DNA from: Sphaerothrix epifaneia | Lineage (GTDB): Bacteria > Cyanobacteriota > Cyanobacteriia > Phormidesmidales > Phormidesmidaceae | Direction: 5' to 3' | Assembly (NCBI RefSeq): GCF_042788235.1 | Contig: NZ_JBHZOL010000075.1 | Location: 127,814-191,813, forward strand | DNA: 64,000 bases | Shown: in pieces, positions 60,860-64,000 of the stretch | Layout: every line of letters begins with the position of its first letter | Position numbering within the stretch: position 1 is the stretch's first letter | Notes under the pieces: model-generated | What the model saw: the letters and a program-made list of their open reading frames with translations, nothing else | The model's database searches: none | Told to the model about the DNA's origin: nothing | Translations under genes and position numbers: made by a program

Positions 60860-62623
60860 ATGTTTACAGAGCAAACCAATTCCAATCAAGCGTTGAAGGT
60901 CATTCCGTTAGGAGGACTACACGAGATTGGTAAAAATACATGCGTCTTTGAAATCAATGACGAAATCATGTTGTTGGATGCGGGGCTAGCTTTCCCGACT
61001 GATGGTATGCACGGGGTCAACATTGTGCTGCCAGACGTCACTTATCTGCGTGAAAACAGCCACAAAATCAAGGGCATGATTGTAACGCATGGTCACGAAG
61101 ACCATATTGGGGGGATTGCTTTTCATCTCAAGCAATTTGATATTCCCGTTATCTATGGCCCACGTCTAGCAATGGCATTGCTAGAGGGTAAGTTGGAAGA
61201 AGCAGGTGTTAGCGATCGCACAGAATTGCGTACCGTGCGTCCCCGTGAAATGGTTCGCATTGGCAAATCATTCATTGTTGAGTACATTCGCAATACTCAC
61301 TCCATTGCCGATAGCTTTACAGTTGCTATTCATACTTCTGTAGGCGTTGTAATTCACAGTGGTGATTTTAAGGTTGACCACACGCCGATCGATGGAGAAT
61401 TTTTTGACTTTCAAAAATTAGCAGAGCATGGTGAACGAGGCGTGCTTTGCCTGATTAGCGATTCTACCAATGCCGAAGTACCCGGCCATACGCCTTCAGA
61501 ACGATCAGTTTATCCCAACCTAGATCGCACCTTTGCCCAAGCGGATGGTCGCCTCTTAGTGACCACTTTTGCCTCCTCGGTGCACCGGGTCAACATGATC
61601 TTGGATCTGGCTAAGAAGCACGACAGGGCAGTTTTTGTGGTGGGTCGCTCAATGCTCAATGTGATTGCCCATGCCCGCGCTTTAGGCTATATCAAGTGTG
61701 AAGATGATTTGTTCCAACCGCTCAAATCGCTTAGCCAATGGCCTGATCATAAAGTGCTGATTCTGACAACAGGTTCTCAAGGAGAACCCATGGCAGCCTT
61801 AACTCGGATTGCCAACGGTTCTCACCGTCAGATTAAAGTCAAACAAGGGGATACGGTCGTCTTTTCGGCTAACCCCATTCCTGGCAATACCATTGCCGTT
61901 GTCAGTACCATTGACAAACTGATGATGCAAGGCGCAAAAGTCGTCTACGGCAAAGACAAGGGTATTCATGTATCCGGCCATGGTGCTCAAGAAGATCAAA
62001 AGCTGATGTTGGCGCTAACGCGGCCTAAGTTTTTTCTTCCGGTACATGGTGAACACCGGATGCTAGTCAAGCATGCTGAAACTGCTCAGAGTATGGGCAT
62101 TCCGGCAGAGAATATGGTGATTATCAACAACGGTGATATTGTTGAGATTGCGCAAGACCATATTCAAATTGTTGGTCAGGTACCTTCAGGCATTGAGCTA
62201 GTTGACTCGTCCCGTAATGGCTTAGTTGATCGAGACGTGCTCAAAGAGCGGCAACAACTGGCTGCTGATGGCATGGTGAGCGTGGCGGCGGCAGTCAATT
62301 GGAACGGGGAGCTAATTGCTAAACCAGCGGTGCATCTACGGGGTGTAGCCAACTCCACCGATCCAGAACGGCTTGGGCAGTCTATCCATCGTTTGATTGA
62401 AACGGCTTTAAGAGAGAGTTGGGCAGCAGTTTCAAGTCCTTCGCAAAACGGCCTGCCTCATGTAGATTGGCAGGAGCTACAGTATAGGCTGGAAGGAGAA
62501 CTGCGGCGCTTCCTCAAGCGAGAGTTGCCCAAACGCTATCCGCTGGTAGTTTTTCTTTTACAGCAACCTGCTGACAGCATCAACAAGTTAGACCAGCCAC
62601 AGCCAACCGTTGCTGTTTCATAG
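60860..62623 (+). CDS. rnj: Ribonuclease J
   Basis: A 587-residue metallo-beta-lactamase ribonuclease with both endonuclease and 5'-exonuclease activity in known members. The metal motif HGHEDHIGG is near 76, further ligands include a His-rich HSGDFKVDH near 170, the beta-CASP domain follows, and the C-terminal region is as long as in cyanobacterial RNase J. TTAGGAG precedes the ATG. It follows asd-dapA; rne lies 580 nt downstream. Structured elements flank it on both sides. Confidence 0.95.
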   Translation: MFTEQTNSNQALKVIPLGGLHEIGKNTCVFEINDEIMLLDAGLAFPTDGMHGVNIVLPDVTYLRENSHKIKGMIVTHGHEDHIGGIAFHLKQFDIPVIYGPRLAMALLEGKLEEAGVSDRTELRTVRPREMVRIGKSFIVEYIRNTHSIADSFTVAIHTSVGVVIHSGDFKVDHTPIDGEFFDFQKLAEHGERGVLCLISDSTNAEVPGHTPSERSVYPNLDRTFAQADGRLLVTTFASSVHRVNMILDLAKKHDRAVFVVGRSMLNVIAHARALGYIKCEDDLFQPLKSLSQWPDHKVLILTTGSQGEPMAALTRIANGSHRQIKVKQGDTVVFSANPIPGNTIAVVSTIDKLMMQGAKVVYGKDKGIHVSGHGAQEDQKLMLALTRPKFFLPVHGEHRMLVKHAETAQSMGIPAENMVIINNGDIVEIAQDHIQIVGQVPSGIELVDSSRNGLVDRDVLKERQQLAADGMVSVAAAVNWNGELIAKPAVHLRGVANSTDPERLGQSIHRLIETALRESWAAVSSPSQNGLPHVDWQELQYRLEGELRRFLKRELPKRYPLVVFLLQQPADSINKLDQPQPTVAVS

Positions 62624-62642
62624 CTAACGTCTTGAACCTGTT

Positions 62643-62692
62643 GGGATAGGGGTCTTGCAGGCTGCGGTACCCCCCTAAAGACTCACTATCCC
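62643..62692 (+). terminator. Long hairpin downstream of rnj
   Basis: GGGATAG (62643-62649) pairs with CTATCCC (62686-62692), and GTCTT (62652-62656) with AAGAC (62678-62682), giving an interrupted 12-bp stem 20 nt past the rnj stop. No U-tract, so a 3' stabiliser or Rho-type end is possible. Confidence 0.5.
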
Positions 62693-62801
62693 GATCGCGG
62701 TTCGACTGTTGTTTCAAATCTTAAAGATTGCCCCTCGCCGTTCGCTTCTAAAATTAGGCGTGCATTTTCAGGCAAATTATGCTAGAAAAAAGCCAGTCCT
62801 A

Positions 62802-62830
62802 TGACTTTAGGGCTGCTCTAGCGTTATAAT
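62802..62830 (+). promoter_or_regulatory. Candidate promoter of rne
   Basis: A consensus TATAAT (62825-62830) with TGACTT or ATGACT 17-18 nt upstream. Transcription from here would give a leader of about 365 nt ahead of the rne ATG. Long rne leaders are known in bacteria and in cyanobacteria. Confidence 0.45.
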
Positions 62831-63081
62831 TCATTTCAACAGAAGCTAACGCTTAGATATAGCTTTGATACCCTGCGACTAGTGACTGGGAAGTGAAGAG
62901 CACTCGTATCTGAGGTCTTCTGTCAGAGTTTTGTTAAATTTTGGCATTAGTTTAACCTTTTTGGATTTTGCATGTAGCAATCGTGCCTTCTCTTTGCGGA
63001 CTGGATGTCCTTCTGGCTGAGTTTACTAGTGCAGACCTGATTCTTCGTAGATCTCTTTCTGCGATCGCTTCAGGCCATTTT

Positions 63082-63108
63082 GTAGGAGCTGCTTTAAAGT
63101 CCTCCTAC
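63082..63108 (+). promoter_or_regulatory. Hairpin in the rne leader
   Basis: GTAGGAG (63082-63088) pairs with CTCCTAC (63102-63108) around a 13-nt loop, about 95 nt before the rne ATG. It is a candidate site for autoregulation by RNase E. Confidence 0.4.
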
Positions 63109-63203
63109 CCTCGATCAACCCGTATTTTTAGTCATACACCAGTCAATCCGTTGCAAGGAACTTTACTAATGCCGTAGCTGGTGACAGTATTTGAGGAAAT
63201 TGA

Positions 63204-64000
63204 ATGCCAAAGCAAATTATTATTGCTGAGCAGCATCGAATTGCTGCTGTATTTTCAGAAGATCAGATTCAAGAACTGATTGTTGCAACTGGTAGCCATC
63301 AAGTCAGCGATATCTATTTAGGTACTGTTGAGAATGTTTTGCCAGGAATTGACGCTGCTTTTGTCAATATCGGCGACAGTGAGCGTAACGGCTTTATGCA
63401 TGTCACCGATTTAGGCCCTTTGCGACTAAAACGCTCAGCAGGCTCTATTACTGAGCTGGTTGCCCCCCAGCAAAAGGTACTGGTTCAAGTAATGAAAGAG
63501 CCGACAGGCAACAAAGGGCCTCGGCTGACGGGCAACATTACCTTACCAGGTCGCTATTTGGTTCTTATGCCTTTTGGTCGGGGTGTTAACTTATCCCGTC
63601 GCATCCGTAACGAAAATGAGCGGCATCGGCTCAGGGCACTCGCTATTTTGATCAAGCCCGCTGGCATGGGTTTATTGGTCAGAACCGAGGCTGAAGGTGT
63701 GGCTGAAGAAGCCATTATTGAAGATTTAGAATTTCTGCAGCGGCAATGGGAGAGTATCCAGCAAGAAGCCCTCTCTAGCCGTCCGCCCGCCTTACTCAAC
63801 CGTGACGATGACTTTATTCAGCGAGTGCTCCGGGATGTGTTTAGCACAGATGTTAACCGGATTGTCACTGACTCCCATACAGGACTGAAGCGAGTTAAGC
63901 AGCACCTCGCCAACTGGAATGCCGGCAAATCACCGCAGGGGGTCTTGATTGACCACCACCGCGATCGCATCCCAATTTTAGAGTATTTTCGAGTTAACGC
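63204..64000 (+). CDS. rne: Ribonuclease E/G, N-terminal part
   Basis: The gene runs off the window; 265 codons are visible. The start MPKQIIIAEQHRIAAVFSED is at 63204 with TTGAGGAAA upstream. The S1 RNA-binding segment follows (IYLGTVENVLPGIDAAFVN, split IYLGTVENV and PGIDAAFVNIG). Then come the RNase H-like and 5'-sensor regions (GNKGPRLTGNITLPGRYLVL in pieces; GVNLSRRIRNENERHRL). This is the cyanobacterial RNase E, a single-strand endonuclease that starts mRNA decay. The catalytic Asp residues and the C-terminal tail lie beyond the window. It is next to RNase J. Confidence 0.95.
   Translation, partial: MPKQIIIAEQHRIAAVFSEDQIQELIVATGSHQVSDIYLGTVENVLPGIDAAFVNIGDSERNGFMHVTDLGPLRLKRSAGSITELVAPQQKVLVQVMKEPTGNKGPRLTGNITLPGRYLVLMPFGRGVNLSRRIRNENERHRLRALAILIKPAGMGLLVRTEAEGVAEEAIIEDLEFLQRQWESIQQEALSSRPPALLNRDDDFIQRVLRDVFSTDVNRIVTDSHTGLKRVKQHLANWNAGKSPQGVLIDHHRDRIPILEYFRVN

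Larger units (their letters stand above)
62624..63203. other. 580-nt gap: rnj 3' structure and rne leader
   Basis: Contains the hairpin 62643-62692 near the rnj end, a TATAAT at 62825-62830, and the hairpin GTAGGAG...CTCCTAC (63082-63108). Two U-rich stretches lie near 62932-62965. A 69-codon frame at 62968-63177 overlaps the hairpin and was not accepted. Confidence 0.55.

Noticed and set aside
62968..63177. A 69-codon frame ahead of rne as a possible leader peptide
   Set aside because: It crosses the GTAGGAG/CTCCTAC hairpin, has no ribosome site and no recognisable composition. The region reads better as untranslated leader.
1..64000. Mobile elements or prophage
   Set aside because: No transposase, integrase, phage structural gene or terminal inverted repeats were found; most genes are ordinary cyanobacterial chromosomal types.

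Overview
The window reads as chromosomal DNA of a cyanobacterium. The HIP1 octamer GCGATCGC is scattered through genes and gaps. Several gene sets are cyanobacterial hallmarks: an RRM-type rbp gene followed by rpsU, tig-clpP-clpX beside asd-dapA-rnj (the same neighbourhood I know from Synechocystis PCC 6803), DevBCA-type exporters, a BMC shell protein, EGY-like S2P protease and DUF2555. A gene run resembling hpsL-N-O-P (hormogonium polysaccharide) plus a nickel superoxide dismutase suggests a filamentous, perhaps Leptolyngbya-like, strain; that placement is an inference. I see no tRNA, rRNA, CRISPR array, transposase, integrase or phage gene.

Layout. 1-10 kb: an ABC exporter, two DUF2382 stress-type proteins (one with a PRC barrel), an acetyltransferase, a glutamine-rich SbcC, and a second ABC exporter. 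9.8-15 kb: a small charged protein, a membrane-anchored PIN-like protein behind a site-2 protease, an RmlD-like reductase, and a membrane pentapeptide-repeat protein. 15-20.3 kb: polysaccharide cluster (Wzy-like polymerase and three glycosyltransferases). 20.5-25.6 kb: lipoprotein, membrane desaturase, rbp-rpsU with an intergenic terminator, a structured 636-nt gap, a hypothetical gene, TspO, and an SDR. 25.8-32 kb: serine hydrolase, an RMD1-GT2-hydrolase operon, and cNMP-binding and FHA proteins. 32.6-39.7 kb: tmk-holB, then a tightly overlapped devB-devC-devC-devA operon. 40-45.9 kb: MscS-like membrane protein, sodX and sodN, a secreted nuclease, and MnmD-like methyltransferase. 46-54 kb: HD-GYP regulator, glmU, sugar-phosphate transferase, coaBC, DUF2555, esterase/BMC divergent pair, and a GntR regulator. 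53.4-64 kb: hydrolase, clpX-clpP-tig on the minus strand; asd, dapA, rnj and the 5' part of rne on the plus strand.

Themes. Surface polysaccharide and envelope export recur (hps-like cluster, orphan initiating transferase, glmU, Dev exporter, carotenoid-type GT2). Protein quality control (tig/clp) and RNA turnover (RNase J and RNase E next to each other, each behind a structured leader) dominate the right end. The parts I find least explained are the structured gaps at 22928-23563 and 32041-32640, the divergent stand-alone BMC protein at 51918, the degenerate PIN/S2P pair, and the exporter with two different DevC permeases. None of these functions can be proven from sequence alone.
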